Assembly: GCF_036324505.1 (NCBI RefSeq) | Contig: NC_086364.1 | Span: forward strand, 19,881,648-19,945,647 | From: Eleginops maclovinus | Taxonomy: Eukaryota > Chordata > Actinopteri > Perciformes > Eleginopidae | Length of the DNA stretch: 64,000 nt | Direction: 5' to 3' | In this document: piece by piece, positions 11,891-58,219 of the stretch | Position numbering within the stretch: the stretch's first letter is position 1 | Layout: each line of letters begins with the position of its first letter | The notes under the pieces: generated by a model | What the model saw: only the letters and a program-made list of their open reading frames with translations | What the model was told of the DNA's origin: nothing | Database searches by the model: none | Program-made: the position numbers and the translations under genes

Positions 11891-14660
11891 AAAGAACCAC
11901 ACTCTTTACATCTGAAAATTAAGACTTTAATAAAGATTTGAGGTTTGTACACGGCACATATGCAGAACAATACAACACCATACAACACATGGACATACAG
12001 TATCTATACAAACAACAACATGAGAATAAAACAATGCATACGGTGAAAAAAAACGTGTCATGTAAGAAAACATTGCCAATACTTCTTTGAGTTAAAAAGC
12101 TTTCAATTCCAATAAACAGAATAATTTCACACCACTATTAAAAAAAAGCTCAAAGAAAAGCTCTTACAGGAGCTGAACAGACACCAGGCAGAATAATATT
12201 AACAACACTGCAGACTGAGAGGACTCTTCAAAGACACTGGTAGGCACAGCAAGATGATTTTGACCTGATTTAGCAACAGCTCGGCGGCACCGCACTGAAG
12301 TCCTGTGTTTTCAAATGTCTCATCAATAACTCTTAAAAATCCACCAGAGGATTCACAGAAACACTGATGCTTAATTAGCTCAAGTTCACCTCGCAGCGAA
12401 ATTATCCGACGGAATAATAAATGAGATGTGTTTTCTTTTTGTACACGGGTACAAACACCCTGACAGGCACTTTCCACTAAGGATTATTTTATGCTAAGGA
12501 GAGCCAGTGTTTGAGGAAGTGTGAAATGAACAATCTGTTTTTCTCCCACCAGGGTTGTTGTCTCCCTTGGTTACGTGTCGAACTGTGACTCTCCACTTAC
12601 CTCTCTATAGATAGCGTCGGTTTTGCACGTGCATGAACGTAGGAATGTTGGAAGAGTAAGCGGTTGTTAAATAAACCACATTATTGAGAGATTGCATGTA
12701 AAGTATTGCAAAAATAAAACAGTCCATACCAAAACCATTGAAATGTTGATTGCACATTATGTCAAATTGAAAATAATATAAGTATATGTTAAGTATGTTT
12801 CAAGGTTGCATTCAAGACCATGAATCTCTCATGTCTTTAAGGGCTTGTGCACGTACATCTGGAATGCCGACCAAGACAAGGGATATAATGAGACACCACC
12901 GTCAGATTTTTATACAGGCCGTAAAATGTCATTAAACAAGCGATTAACATTTGTCTCCCCTTCCTATGTCACATGCGGGCTCGTTAAAGTATACCACCCT
13001 CCATCTGAGTATCTCATCACACAGGTGGGCCATGTTTTTCGTGCGAGCTAATCAGAGCTGACGTGGCTTCTTCAGGACAGTTTGAAAAATCTTTAAAGCA
13101 AGTATGTTCTACTAGAAACCCAAAATACAAGTATGAACCCTAAAAATGTCCCCTTAAAATAACAAAAACTGTGCTTCAACATAACGCTAGACGTTGTAAG
13201 AATGACATAAATGGGGCTTGTCAAAAATGTGTGTAATGCCCCCAGAAAAGAATAACATTCAGCCAGTGGTGTTGATTTTCCTTAGGGAACAAGACCTTTT
13301 ATGTTCTATGTTTGGCTTCAGGCCTTTATAGAAAAACACAAAGACAGCCACCCACCAGCAATGGATGCAGGAGGCACTGTATTCTTTTGTGAAACTTGTG
13401 AGCTGCACAGTGCAGTGGCAAGACAGTATATGAATACATCATGCAGAGGTGAAAACAATGTAACATCACTCCTTAAAAGTGTCACATCTATCTCTTCTTT
13501 CCTTTCCTTTTCCTCATCTTCTCCTCAGTACTCAACATTCTCCAACACTTCTCATCACTTTACAGTACCGACCCCGTCTCTAAATCTGTCGGAGCCCTTA
13601 TTTAACTCAACTACGACCTTGCTGCACTCCTAGAGGGACTTCAGCTGGCTTTACATAACTTCTAGCATCCATAGTCGAGGTCAGCAGCTCTTACAAGTGG
13701 TCATTTATGCACAGATAAATGACAACATCTCTTCTAATCTCAAAGAAAAACATTTTGGGAATAACTCGTGTTTGCTTTCTTTCTGACGTTTGATAAGAAG
13801 TATGATAACACTCCCATGAATACGCACTAAGTATGAAGCTAGCACGAGCAGTTACCCGTAGCATAAAGATGCTAAGCTAAGTTAGCCAGCTGCTGACGAT
13901 AGCTTAATATTCACTGTACAGACATGAGAATGGTATTAAGTTGAAAAATATCTTTAAAAGGTAAGATATTGACAGTTGGTAAGGTAGCTAACATGCTAGT
14001 TTTGGTAAGCTAAACTATCATTGCATCATTGCACGTTCACCACTGATTCATAGCTAGCAGAAGGTTCAATTGTGTGCTGGCATTCAAATCTTGATATTCA
14101 CATTTGTGCTTACTGATTTGTCTGCTAGCTGAGCAAAATGCTTAACAATTCCTTTAAAGTTGATAAAGTGACAGTCTGTTAGCTAGCATACTATTATTGG
14201 TAGGCAAACATTCACTGTGTCATTGCTTACACATGAATCACTGATTCATAGCTAACAGAAGGTTGAATTGTTTGCTTGTAGTCACATATTAGCATCAACA
14301 TTCATGGCTTGCTGCTAGCTTTGATGAGCTACGACAAATAACCAAATAGAGTTTAGTGTCGCCTGAATCTCGAGACAAATCTATTACAATATATACATCA
14401 TATTTGAATTTTTAAGTTATGGTGAATAGTCCAAACAAAAATACAGCTATATTTATGACAAATCTCATCTCGTATTGCACACATTTTCCAGTGGAGCTCA
14501 CTGATTGCCTTAGGTGTGGTTGCTAGAAGTGTGGTAAAGTAACTGCATCGCCTCAACTTACATTTTCGATTTACGATGTCAGTCCATGCCACAGAGATGT
14601 TTAAAAACTCCCCCCCAACTACAACTCTACCCCTCCCTTCACTTCCCATTCCCCCTATGG
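11890..14660 (-). other. 3' flank of nptxr, possibly long 3'UTR
   Basis: No further coding region is seen downstream of the nptxr stop. The minus strand has an ATTAAA-type poly(A) hexamer near 11930 followed by an AT-rich stretch, so a 3'UTR of about 2.7 kb is possible. Long 3'UTRs are known for this gene in mammals. The only sequence support is the hexamer. A dispersed AGCTAGC-rich repeat lies inside (about 13740-13960). Confidence 0.3.
13740..13960 (+). repeat. AGCTAGC-rich dispersed fish repeat
   Basis: GATGCTAAGCTAAGTTAGCC and CTGTACAGACATGAGAATGG are shared with the repeats near 18780 and 22200. Non-coding. Confidence 0.45.
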
Positions 14661-24417
<9,757 letters not shown>

Positions 24418-24441
24418 GTTTGCGGCGGGGGAGATCGATTA

Positions 24442-25161
24442 TTAGAAAAAATCTAATAATAATAATAAAGACTCAAACTGAAAAAAAGCTCCAAAGTCTC
24501 AAATTATAAGCATGTCTCTAAATGTGGAAAAAAAAACCTTTACTTTTTCCCTCAAGAACAGATGATTAGAAAATAAGAGATCTGCACCATAATTGAGTCA
24601 ACAGAAAACATGAGAAGCAGACAGACTCTGGTACACCTCCTCCCCCCATTCAGCGCGCATGTCCTCAGTATTCAGGCAGAAATACAGCCTGTTAATACTG
24701 AAGCAGAATGGGGGAGGGGGTGAGGGGTTAGTGAGTAAAAGAGAGAGAGAGAGAGAGAGCCATGCAGTGTTATAAGCACATTTCTCTATTTTATCTTCCT
24801 CCTGTAGCCGAGAGCTAACTTTTCCAGCAGTATTCAATCTGTGATAATACCCTATTCTATAATAAGACACGATTACTCTCAATAACACATCAGATTGTAT
24901 ATCAACATGTGTTAAACTCCACATACAGCGCCAAAAACAAGGTACATTTTGGTCTTCTTTGTGAGATTTCTATTTCCGCAAGGTGGATTTTCTATATCAT
25001 CACAAAGTGTTATGTCCTTTCCCTTCGGCTTAATATTTTTTGCTCAGCAACACCTCATAGGACTACTATAATGCGATGTGAGCATGGTCATAAGTCAGCC
25101 TCAAGGCCCCCTTTAGCACAGCTCTACTGCAGCAGAGATGACAGAATAACGGCCCTAGAGG

Positions 25162-25210
<49 letters not shown>

Positions 25211-26509
25211 CCCTATAAGCGGGTTTCATTGAACCATGCTCACCTGTAAAAATACATTTTAATCTGGATGTGCACAAACACATGTAATGAAAAATACATT
25301 TATGAGCATGCATTAGAGAGAAAGAGGAGCAGAGAAACAGACGAAGACAGGTGTGGGAAAACTTTTCACCAGTTGTATAAAATCAGTGTGTGATGTGCAT
25401 TCTCACACGAGTATTAAAGGGGATTTAAGCTAAGACTTCCCAGAGTCTCAGGCGAAAGGAAAGATCCCATATAAGATGTGCGAGAAGGGGGCAACGGCGT
25501 GAGACATCTTGAGACATCGTGAGACATGTCTGCAGCAGAAAATAGCTCCAGCCCTCGGTCTTCACAGGAACACTAGAATAGCAAAGTGGATTGTTAAGTA
25601 CTCCTGCAGAGATGGAGACGAGAGCCTGCCGAGAGTAAATGCAAAAACAGAATCACACAAGAACGATGTCTGAGCGGCAAGCATTTGTGTTCATAAAATG
25701 ACGCTAGTGGCATTTCTCGGGTGTAAATAGCTTTGCAGCAGCAGTAATGTGGGTTGCGGAACAACACCTAATGATGCTTGTAGCTTCAAATAGTTTCTAT
25801 CTCTGTATTCCAGGAAGATGAACATGTAAACACACAAATAGGGCTTCCTAAATCGATGCACTTGAGTATTAAAACCTATTTTCCTTCCATTGAAATGTCA
25901 AAAATGTCCCACACTACAGCGGATTACATTTTTAGTCCACTGAATCTGAGATGTGATATAAAGTGCATTAAAAAGTCCACTGTGGGTGAAGCATTCTGGA
26001 CTCCTCAGTTGCTGATCGTAACACAACGCTGATCTAATGTTGACAAAAGCCTCCAGTTGTGGACAGTAAGCTCAGTTCATCTTTGAAGTCACCCTTGACC
26101 TCTTTGTTGCGTGTTGCAGTGATTTGAGAGCTTTAAAAGTTCTTCTTTGTTGGGGATTTTTCATCTTGTTAATGCACTTTTTGCACAGGATTTGATCCAT
26201 AATCTATACCAGGGGATTTCAGAGCTGCTCAGTAACTCAAAAAGATAAAAAACAGTGCTCCTACCAGGAAATGTGGTGCCATTGTTTTTCCATTGACTTT
26301 GAAAGTAAGAGACTTAACCTCTCATGAGCTTTGGAGGCAAAATGAAATGTGACAGAGAAACATTTGTTTGGGTTACTGTTGTGTTTTCTTCTTCTGTTGC
26401 ATTTATTCTGTAGTGTGTGCTGCTCCTTTATCAGCTTTAATTCAATAACCTGTTCAACGGTCACTGTGTCAGCAGATTGATCAGTATTTCTAAAGCCCCT
26501 TATAGTCTG
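24442..26509. other. Upstream region of nptxr
   Basis: No coding exon is seen. GA-rich patch at 24738-24760 and a GT tract at 25164. The nptxr promoter should lie in the first part, but no decisive motif is visible. Confidence 0.5.
25164..25208. repeat. (GT)22 microsatellite
   Basis: Uninterrupted GT tract in the nptxr-baiap2l2 interval. Confidence 0.95.
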
Positions 26510-26865
26510 CAGTGTTGGAAAAAAGTACGTTTTGGATACTTGTTCTTTACTTTTGAGTAGTATTTTGTTGATTTGTTATGCTACTTTATACTTCTACAAC
26601 ACTATACGAAGATAACAATGTATTCTTTACTCCTCCTTAGCATTTACCTCGTAGTTACTTTGCAGTCTTAAGAGTTTACGAACATATTACAGAATAAATT
26701 GCGCTGTAACAGTATATCAAAATGAAAGAATGTATTTGTTATCTAACATCTCGTAACATTGAAATGCTGCCAATATAATACAGTTTTTGACAATACTTTG
26801 CCTATGTAAGCTTTTTACTTCAATACTTCTAACTTAGTATTCCTATTATTTATTTTACTTAAAGG
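26510..26865 (+). repeat. Dispersed repeat, AAGTA-rich type, copy 1
   Basis: Begins AGTGTTGGAAAAAAGTACG and includes GCTACTTTATACTTCTACAA, a widespread fish interspersed repeat. Related copies at 46808-47270 and, inverted, about 53776-54090. Confidence 0.55.
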
Positions 26866-27185
26866 GGCCTGTGGTTAGGGGTGTGGTAGGGTGTGGTTAG
26901 GGCGCCGGCTGCTGGAGAGGTAGGAGTGGCTCATCCGGAGGCCAGACAGCTGATCGGGATCAAGTAATGAGGCACTGATTAAAGTCATGGTCGTAACCTG
27001 GTTCTGGTCTCTTTTGCAGTAGACTGGGTCCTGAGTGATGACTGTCTCCCCTCCCAGGCCAGACGAGAGCGACTAGCCGCCAATAACGTTGTGAACGTAC
27101 TGTTCAGGAATAAATATCCATTTAGTTTCAAAGTACCCGTCGTCCTTCCATCATTGGGAACCCAGGTGTGAGCCTGAACGCTCAC

Positions 27186-27740
27186 AGGGCCCTATTATGC
27201 TTGTTTGGGTTTTCCCTTTCCTATAGTGTGCTATAATGGTGTAAATGGTCTGCAATGGCTAAGATCCCAAAGTTCCCAAAAACTCCAACACATTGTACGT
27301 GATGCATGCAGGAACTCTCGAAGTGGTTTACCAATTAGAATCGGAAGACACACAGTGAAATGTGTCCTCTGCATTTAACCCATCCTAGCACTAGGAGCAG
27401 TGGGCAGCTACTGTGCAGCGGGGATTGGAGGTGTCCGGTGCCTTGTTCAAGGGTGCTCCAAGTAGCAGTCCACTTTCGATATTTCAAGTCTGTTTGGGGA
27501 CTTGAATCGGCAACCCTACGATTCCCAGTCCAAGCCCCTACTGACTGAGCCACTGCTGGACAATCACAACTGAGTAGGCTTGCTAACCAATCAGAGCAGA
27601 CTGGGCTCTGGTTTCAGACAGAGGGTGAAAAGAGGTCCTGCGGCACAGGCAGTAGCTTTCTGAACATTAAAGCATGGAGACATGTCCCAGGAGAGACACA
27701 GAATACAAATATGAACCTGAAAATGAACAGAATAGGGACG
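27186..27740 (-). mobile_element. CCAAT-bearing MITE, copy 6, interrupted by a SINE
   Basis: Left end GGGCCCTATTATGCTTGTTT; right end CAGAATACAAATATGAACC. The element is split at its CCAATCACAAC motif by the SINE at 27346-27561. Confidence 0.85.
27346..27561 (-). mobile_element. tRNA-derived SINE, second copy, nested in a MITE
   Basis: Reverse-orientation copy of the SINE at 5188: it has the B-box complement and the same body. It interrupts the MITE at 27186-27740, with CAAT on both sides. Confidence 0.85.
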
Positions 27741-28901
27741 TTTTAAGGAAAGCATCTCAATACTTATCAGTCTGGGATCAGATATTTGATAGGTTACAAT
27801 CAATATGTGTCACAAGATCTATATTCCTCAGCTTCGTGTGTAAGAAACTGGGTGCAAACATCTGAAATTCATTCATATTGTATTGAAAAAAGAGAGGAAT
27901 GAACAAGTGACATTAAATAAGTGCATCATGAAGCCGATTAAAATTCAAGTCATGTGTGCACTTAGTTTATGGTGCCATCTAGTGTACAACGTCTCTCTCT
28001 TTAATCTATTACTACTAATCAATTCCATTAAGAAGCAAAGGTCCAGTTTACATCTGTACTTCCTGTCTCAGTTCTCTCACATGCTTGCAATGAAGAGAAT
28101 ACTACAGTACAGCACCGTCCTACACGCCTTCACCAAAGGGAATACATCAGCGTCTCTGTGACACCTGCATCTCTCCTCCGGGAGTTCATGGGGAGTTCAC
28201 TGACTCTGACATGTCACAGAAAGAACAAATCTGCAGGGTTGAGAATAATAAATCCTTCGGAGCTGTGGGGCGATTGGAGCGACTCAGCTTCGCAACAGGA
28301 GGGTAGTGGGCTGAATGACAAAATATGATGATTGAAGTGAGAGAGAGAAGAGAAAAATCAATGACTTTCTTTCTGTTTCTGTGTTTTTTTTAATCAAAAA
28401 TAGCAGAAAAACTTATACATCTCATGTGTGTGCAAACTAGAAAATGCCCAATGACCAAGATGCATTCAATGTTGTATTCATTTTCCGTATTTTCACATAA
28501 ATTATGGATTTTGTTTGCCCTGTGCTGTCAGTGCATCAAGGATTTTGACATCTGAAGTGATTAAAGCCTAAGGATTATGGGATTTTTTAGCACTGAATTC
28601 TGCATTAACCAATCAAAAAGGAGATATATAGGTGGCATAACTGTATTAAAGGATTGAGATCATGGATTTCAAAATATGCGGATTACAAAGTACAGTTTAT
28701 GGTTTTGATAAGTCAAATAATTTGTATCTACTGTATATACAGTAGCCCTATGTTATGTTAATTCAGACAATGTGTGACTAAAGACACATTTTTAACTCTT
28801 ATTTTCCTCTCAAAACAAACTTTTTGGAAGGGTACAGGGCATTTAATATATAATTACGACTCTTTTCAGTTGTTTTGACATGGTACTCACTGAACCCTTC
28901 A
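27741..28901. other. Intergenic, no gene recognised
   Basis: AT-rich sequence between the interrupted MITE and the hAT element. Nothing further is supported. Confidence 0.55.
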
Positions 28902-28909
28902 GATTTCAG

Positions 28910-30269
28910 CAGTGGCGGGCCGTGCATTTCACACCTAGGCCTTCAGTGATGTCCTACACAGTCCTACCTGAATTATTCCACCTCTTAATACCATCATTAT
29001 GACGCCATGGCTCTAGAAACTATACATTTAGACAGAAACGCAGTATAACCGGGCGTTGCATCACATTAACATAGTCAAGTACAACAGAGTTATATGAATA
29101 TTTCTGAAGCATTTATAATCAATACATCAGCATTTACAGTTAACTCAATTAATCAGATTATCTGACAAACCGCTCCTTGACACCTGTGTCTGTCACATAA
29201 CGCAGAACAAGGGCCAGCTGTGCTACATTACCCACATCTGACGTCTCGTCCACCATAACAGCGACAAAGGGTGCTTTTTTAATCTTAATTTTGATCTCTT
29301 CTCCCATCACTTCAGCAATAGCATAAATCAGGTCGTTTTGTATTTTGCCTGACGTCCCAGTAAACATGTTGTTTGTGTACAGGTGGTAATGCAAATCTGT
29401 GTTGTTCTCAGCAAGAAAAGAAAGAAGCTCCACGTAGTTTCCTCTGTTTCTGGACTCGGCGCTTTCATCGTGTCCCATAAATGAAAGTTCCTGTTTACCG
29501 ATCAGTTGCAAATACCAGGCATTCCCGGCAGTACAATTTGCAGTGCCTCTCGGAGGCTGTGAGCCAGGGGTACCGCTCGTAGTTTCCCTGCTGTGCTAGG
29601 CTCGCTAGCGTTGGAGTTGGTCGTTCCCTTTTCAAGATGTGTAGCTTTACTAGAAAAGTTCGTTTTGAAAATGGCGTTGTAATTATATCTTCGACCAAAT
29701 TGATCTCTTCTCCTCCTTCAGCCATTGTGGGTTGAAAAAAATAGCTTGTAGAAATCTACACAAATTAGCTCGCTCAAGTTCTAGTTCTGTTTGCTAGCTT
29801 TGCCCATAGACTGTATGGCTCTGCCTACTGCCTAGCTCTGCCTCTCAATAGTGCGTATCCAATCAGAAGATGTGCACGTGCTAACGTTAGCGTACGCCTG
29901 CTAGCTGGCCCGTTGTCGCCACCTCGAAATCTGATTGGTTAACGCCACAGTTTTGTTTGCGTTCACTTTAAGCTACAGGCGCCCGCACTGTTGATTCTGA
30001 AGGCCTAAGGGCAGATTTCTTTGACCCTAGCAACACATTATGGCTGAAATATGATTGGATAAAAGCTCTAACATAAAGGCCAGCCCTCCAAATCTCGTTC
30101 TGAGGCTGGAAGCAGCGCAGCCAAGACGAACGCTATAAAATGAAGAGAATAGACTATGGGGAATAATTTAATACGTATTTGTGGAAAAAATATATCAAAA
30201 TTTAATTTATATTCTGATGATGTTTAGGCCAGCAGAGAAGGCCTTGCTGGCCCTGACGGCCCACCACTG
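28910..30269 (-). mobile_element. hAT transposon, 1360 bp, internally deleted
   Basis: The terminal inverted repeats start CAGTGGCGGGCCGT (left) and CAGTGGTGGGCCGT (right, reversed). The 8-bp target duplication GATTTCAG is perfect at 28902-28909 and 30270-30277. It contains the remains of a transposase on the minus strand. The ends and duplication make the hAT call firm; the element cannot be autonomous. Confidence 0.93.
29158..29725 (-). pseudogene. Broken hAT transposase (ZMYM1-like / DUF4371 type)
   Basis: Two fragments in different frames. 29725-29498 encodes MAEGGEEINLVEDII and a TTF-type zinc-finger part (YPWLTASERHCKLYCRECLV). 29511-29158 encodes GKQELSFMGHDESAESRNRG through VAVMVDETSDVGNVAQLAL, the segment with the first catalytic aspartate. 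The sequence that normally lies between them is missing, and the open frame stops after KERFVR, so the insertion domain and the C-terminal dimerisation region are absent. Not functional. Confidence 0.88.
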
Positions 30270-30277
30270 GATTTCAG

Positions 30278-31056
30278 TGACCCACTTTTAGGTGCAAACG
30301 GAAGAACTGATAATAAAAGATAATGTTAATAAAAATACTTTCAATCCACAAAGCCTACGAAAAGACCAAATCCAACCTTCAAGTATTTCTGTGCATCCAG
30401 AGCCGTACACATCCAACCCCCCTGAGACAAAGTCCTCCAGTGTTGTCTAAAAACACCCCTCTGACTGCAGTAAGTGAGATAGATTAGGCGTTGAGGGCTG
30501 CCTTGTCAACAAACCCTCCACTGTAGGCAAACGCAAAAACAATGTGTAAAAGATGCATTGCTTTCTCATAAGCCAGCGGGCAAATTTGGCTAAAGTGGGA
30601 CTTTAGCCCGCAGTTCAAATGCAGACAACAACGGGCTCACCTTTTAGTTCCTTGAAAGGTAATTAATGTTTTGTAAGTGTTTGTTGTTTTATTCATTTCA
30701 GCTACAAGTACACCCCTACACCTGTTCTAAATAGGTCTGAAATAAAATAGGTCAGTATCGTTAAGTAGTTTAAGTAAGTGGCGCAGTGCCGCCTCTTGTG
30801 GCCAAAATGAGTATTACAACAACAAGGACATTTATTTTTCTTAAACCAAAAATAACGTAGACAATATTAACCTGGCAGAACTCTTCCATCTCAGGTTAAC
30901 ACGCCAAAAACGTACATTGTTTTCCTTATATTTGCCTCTCAGGGCTTCCATATATCCATGACTAATTTCTAAAATTAATTGCTGTATGCTTTATATATAA
31001 GGGTTTCATGAAGCACAGAGTCAAAACAGATCTGTTATCGTCTTGAATAAAAGATA

Positions 31057-31154
<98 letters not shown>

Positions 31155-31408
31155 ACACACACACACACACAGGGTTTACAGCATATGTCTGTGTGTTTTA
31201 TGGCCGGGCCATGTTTAATTATTTACCCCAGTCTTTCTCAGGCAACAGTGGTGTCAGTTACCAACACACACTTCCGCCTCTCCTCTACTCCACGTCCAGT
31301 CTGATACTATTAACTCCATTTTTACAGAGGCTGTGGAACATTTGGTGGATGATATAAAACCCACAAAGATTTCTCAAGGCTTCGCTGACAGCTACTGTGG
31401 ATATAAAC
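30278..31408. other. Upstream region and 5'UTR of baiap2l2
   Basis: Contains the AC tract at 31059-31171. The 5'UTR start is not visible. GTGGAACATTTGGTGGATGA and ATATAAAACCC near 31350 could be a TATA-like element (ATATAAAA) about 60 bp before the ATG (inference). Confidence 0.35.
31059..31171. repeat. (AC)n microsatellite upstream of baiap2l2
   Basis: 113 bp of AC with one CC interruption near 31152; it ends 238 bp before the baiap2l2 ATG. Confidence 0.96.
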
Positions 31409-51648
<20,240 letters not shown>

Positions 51649-53650
51649 CATCTTTACCCTGAACTAAACGCTTTCGTGGAGCCTATTTTTGACCTTTTAA
51701 AAAAAATAGCTAAGCATATACGGTTGAAATTGTGTCTGTAAATCTTGAGTTGAGGCTGTCTAGCAGTTCATACCTTGCCATAAAACCCTCCGTTTGCCGA
51801 AGAAAGAGGAAGAAAAAGTCTAAATATTTTAGAATTCTTGGGTTCGCACAAAGAGTGTTGATTTTGGACCACTTATCTACAGGTAACCTTTTATAAAAGC
51901 TTACACCTTAAAAAAATGGTGAATAAATCATGTATTAATTATACTTGGAAGGGATGTATACGTTTTCCGGTAACTCCTGTGGGTGGATCCTTTCTAATTG
52001 GTATTAATACTGTTTGGAAAGTTGGTCATCCATTCCTAAATACTTGAAGGTTTCTCACTTTGCTACAAAAAGTTGACCTTGAGTGGAGTCGGTTTTGTCA
52101 GGTTTTCTTCCTCCCTTTCTATACAGTAATGTTTGCTAGAAAAAGAGGGTAAAATAAAAAGTATACATATTTTATAATTCTGTAGAGATACATGTATATT
52201 TTTAACACAAATGGTGTTTTTTTAATTCTAGAATGGTTTAATCCGTGTTGTTTTCATAATAAGATGGCTCTGGTTTAAGCTTGTGTTATAATTAGGGTCT
52301 GAATACAAACATCATCAGGTCATAGAAGATGATGAAGAAGATGAAGATTCAACTTTAGGACCCTATAGGAATCAAATTGTTATTTATCCTTATTATTTTT
52401 CCTAATGAATTGCAAATTTGAGTGCCTAAACATGTTCGAATGTTCAGGTAAAAATATACGTAAAATTGGGTTTGTATGTACCATCGTGGCAAAAAAGGCT
52501 CAACAGCGGCTCTTGACACCACAGCGCCCATATGAACGAAAGTCCTACATGTTGTTTATAATGAATCTCTTTGAAACAAATGTGTTCATGTAATATACAA
52601 GTAATGTATGAGTCGATCTTAAATCTTCATTTCTTCTCTGGTGTATTGTAATTTTTACAGATTACATGTGACTGATTTAATGATTTTGGGAATAAATGAT
52701 GTATATTTATAATGTGTATTTCATATATCATTTAGAGCTCCAGGATGGATGCATGATACATAATGATTTTAATGCCATTATATTGCATTTCCACACTTTT
52801 CCTCTACGTGTTCCACCGAATTACATCCATTCATACATATTAATTGCAACGCTAATTTACTTTGCAAAATGAAAATGTAACCTCTGGCAGAAAATGAAAT
52901 ATATCGTATAAGAATAATAGGAAAAATAAATGTAGTCTGAGCCGGAAATCTGATGAAAAATGCAATGCGTTCATAGATAATGTAATACCATCTTTATTGC
53001 ATCATATAATTACTTGAACCAATTATGGGTCATTACCTTTTTAGCTGGTGGCATTTTCTTACAGACTGTAGTGATAATGTTTATCCATAATGTAATTAGT
53101 ACCAAGAATAAAAACGTGACTTCATTATATAATAAAGATATTGGCAGTGCATTATTAATAAAAAGCTCCTGATTATTTTACTTCAAATATTCTGTATTTT
53201 TCTATACCATTAAATAAATCACTTGTAATTGTATTTCTTATGAAAGACCTCGGCTTGTTTGCGCTTCACTCAAATATTCTTTTTTTTAAGTGATCCCCTC
53301 TAAGCTTCTGATGTGTTTATTTGCTCAGGCAGTAAAATGGCCTACTAAAGAAGATCAGGCCTGTTTGGGTCCTCCACTGGGGATACTTAACCCAAATTGA
53401 ACCTCAGTGTGAATCCAATTCTGCTAATGGTCTGACAGCATGGCTCTGCTAAACTGGCACAGCACTCCTCAAGACTTGTTGGCATATGGAATAATGTTGC
53501 CCCCGCCTCTGATAGAAAATAATAATAATGCATATGGATGTGGACTGTGGAGAGACGCTTGTTAGAGAACTGTCACTGTGCACAGTTTGACTTTCTCCCA
53601 GCTAATGAATACTAATATATGACAATGAAGGCTAATGTTGACCTTCTTTA
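51649..53650 (+). other. baiap2l2 3'UTR and AT-rich 3' flank
   Basis: AT-rich sequence without coding signal. AATAAA hexamers occur near 52153, 52692, 53108, 53149 and 53213, any of which could end the transcript. No other feature is seen. Confidence 0.45.
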
Positions 53651-53651
53651 A

Positions 53652-53768
53652 AAAGGACATGTTATGCTAATTTTCAGAGAGAAACTCCGTCTGGAGGGAT
53701 CCTTTGCAGACCATTGACATGCACTCAAAATCTTTATAACACACTACAGGAAAGGGGAACCCCTAATG
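53652..53768 (+). mobile_element. CCAAT-bearing MITE, copy 8 (ends only)
   Basis: Only the outer parts remain: GTTATGCTAATTTTCAG at the left and TTTATAACACACTACAGGAA at the right. The promoter-like centre is deleted. Confidence 0.65.
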
Positions 53769-53775
53769 CTAAATT

Positions 53776-54090
53776 TAAAAAATACTCTATTACAAATCAA
53801 AGAGCTGAACCCAAAATCTTACTTAAGTATTGGAATCAAAACAGACTTAAAGGAAAAATACTCGTCATGTGAAAAAGCCATTTGAATAGATTATGATTTG
53901 TATATTGCTGGATATTTAAACCTATATTTACACTGTATGTCAATGTTGATTTATATATGTTATTGTGTAATAATCTGAATATGTATAGTTACTTAATGTC
54001 GTGGATAAGAGGGGGACAATATCCATAGTATAAAGTACCTCAAAATTGTACGTAAGTATGATACCTGAGTAAATGTACTTCCACCATCGA
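53776..54090 (-). repeat. Dispersed repeat, AAGTA-rich type, copy 3
   Basis: The right end GAGTAAATGTACTTCCACCA is the reverse complement of the left end of the other copies. Confidence 0.5.
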
Positions 54091-54259
54091 GTCCCCTCTG
54101 TTATACCTCAGTAGGGTGATCTCAGGATGTGCGTTACTGCTTGATAAAAGTGTTGCGACAGAGAGGACGACAGGAGAGATGGAGAGCTGGATAGGAGCAT
54201 CAGGTAAGAGCAGCACATCAAAGGGAGGGATTAACGGTGAGTCAGCGGGGTTTTTTTCT

Positions 54260-54871
54260 TGACACTTTTTATTTTATTCTTTCACAGCTTGACCTCTTTC
54301 TTCTTTTGGTATGTTTTACAACAGCTCATCACCAGAGGAGAAAGGGACGGATAAATAGATAGATAGATGGGGGGGGGAGAGAGGGGGGAGCGGATGCAGG
54401 GGCAGAGCCAGGTTTAAATCGACAGAGAAAAGACAGAAAAAAGGGGGAGAAAGAAAAAGGGTGAGGAAGGACATCTTTCTCTTATAATCTCTATTTTCTT
54501 TATATCTACTTTAAAATGTGAGGTTTATTTCTTGCAGGCATGTTTTATATCTATACAGAAACAGAAACAGTTTGTATAAAAAGGGTAAAATAAATAGGAT
54601 TAGTACAGCTGTGGGGAGGTGTGTGTGAAGGGGGGGGGGGGGCACCACAGTTAACTTCCTCCAGTGTAGCGTGGTACACAGGAAGACAGCAGTGGGGGAG
54701 AGGGTGAGGGAGGGTGTTGCAGGAATCAGCTGCAGTCTGGTTGACTGGGAGTGAGGGCGGATGGGGGGGGGGGGGGGGGTGAGGTGTTGGTGCTAAGGAG
54801 GGAGGGAGGCCTGCGGGTGTCGGGGTGCAGCGGTGGTTGGGAGGTGGTCTTCGGCCACACTGGGCGACCGT
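54260..54871 (-). other. pvalb 3'UTR, C-rich on the sense strand
   Basis: AATAAA hexamers on the minus strand near 54523 and 54272 could end the transcript. Two pure G runs on the plus strand (about 54630-54641 and 54764-54779) would be C runs in the mRNA. No coding sequence is seen. Confidence 0.4.

Positions 54872-58219
<3,348 letters not shown>

Noticed and set aside
13301..13633. 110-codon open frame on the plus strand
   Set aside because: Low-complexity Ser/Thr-rich end, no known domain, and located in the nptxr 3' flank; probably chance.
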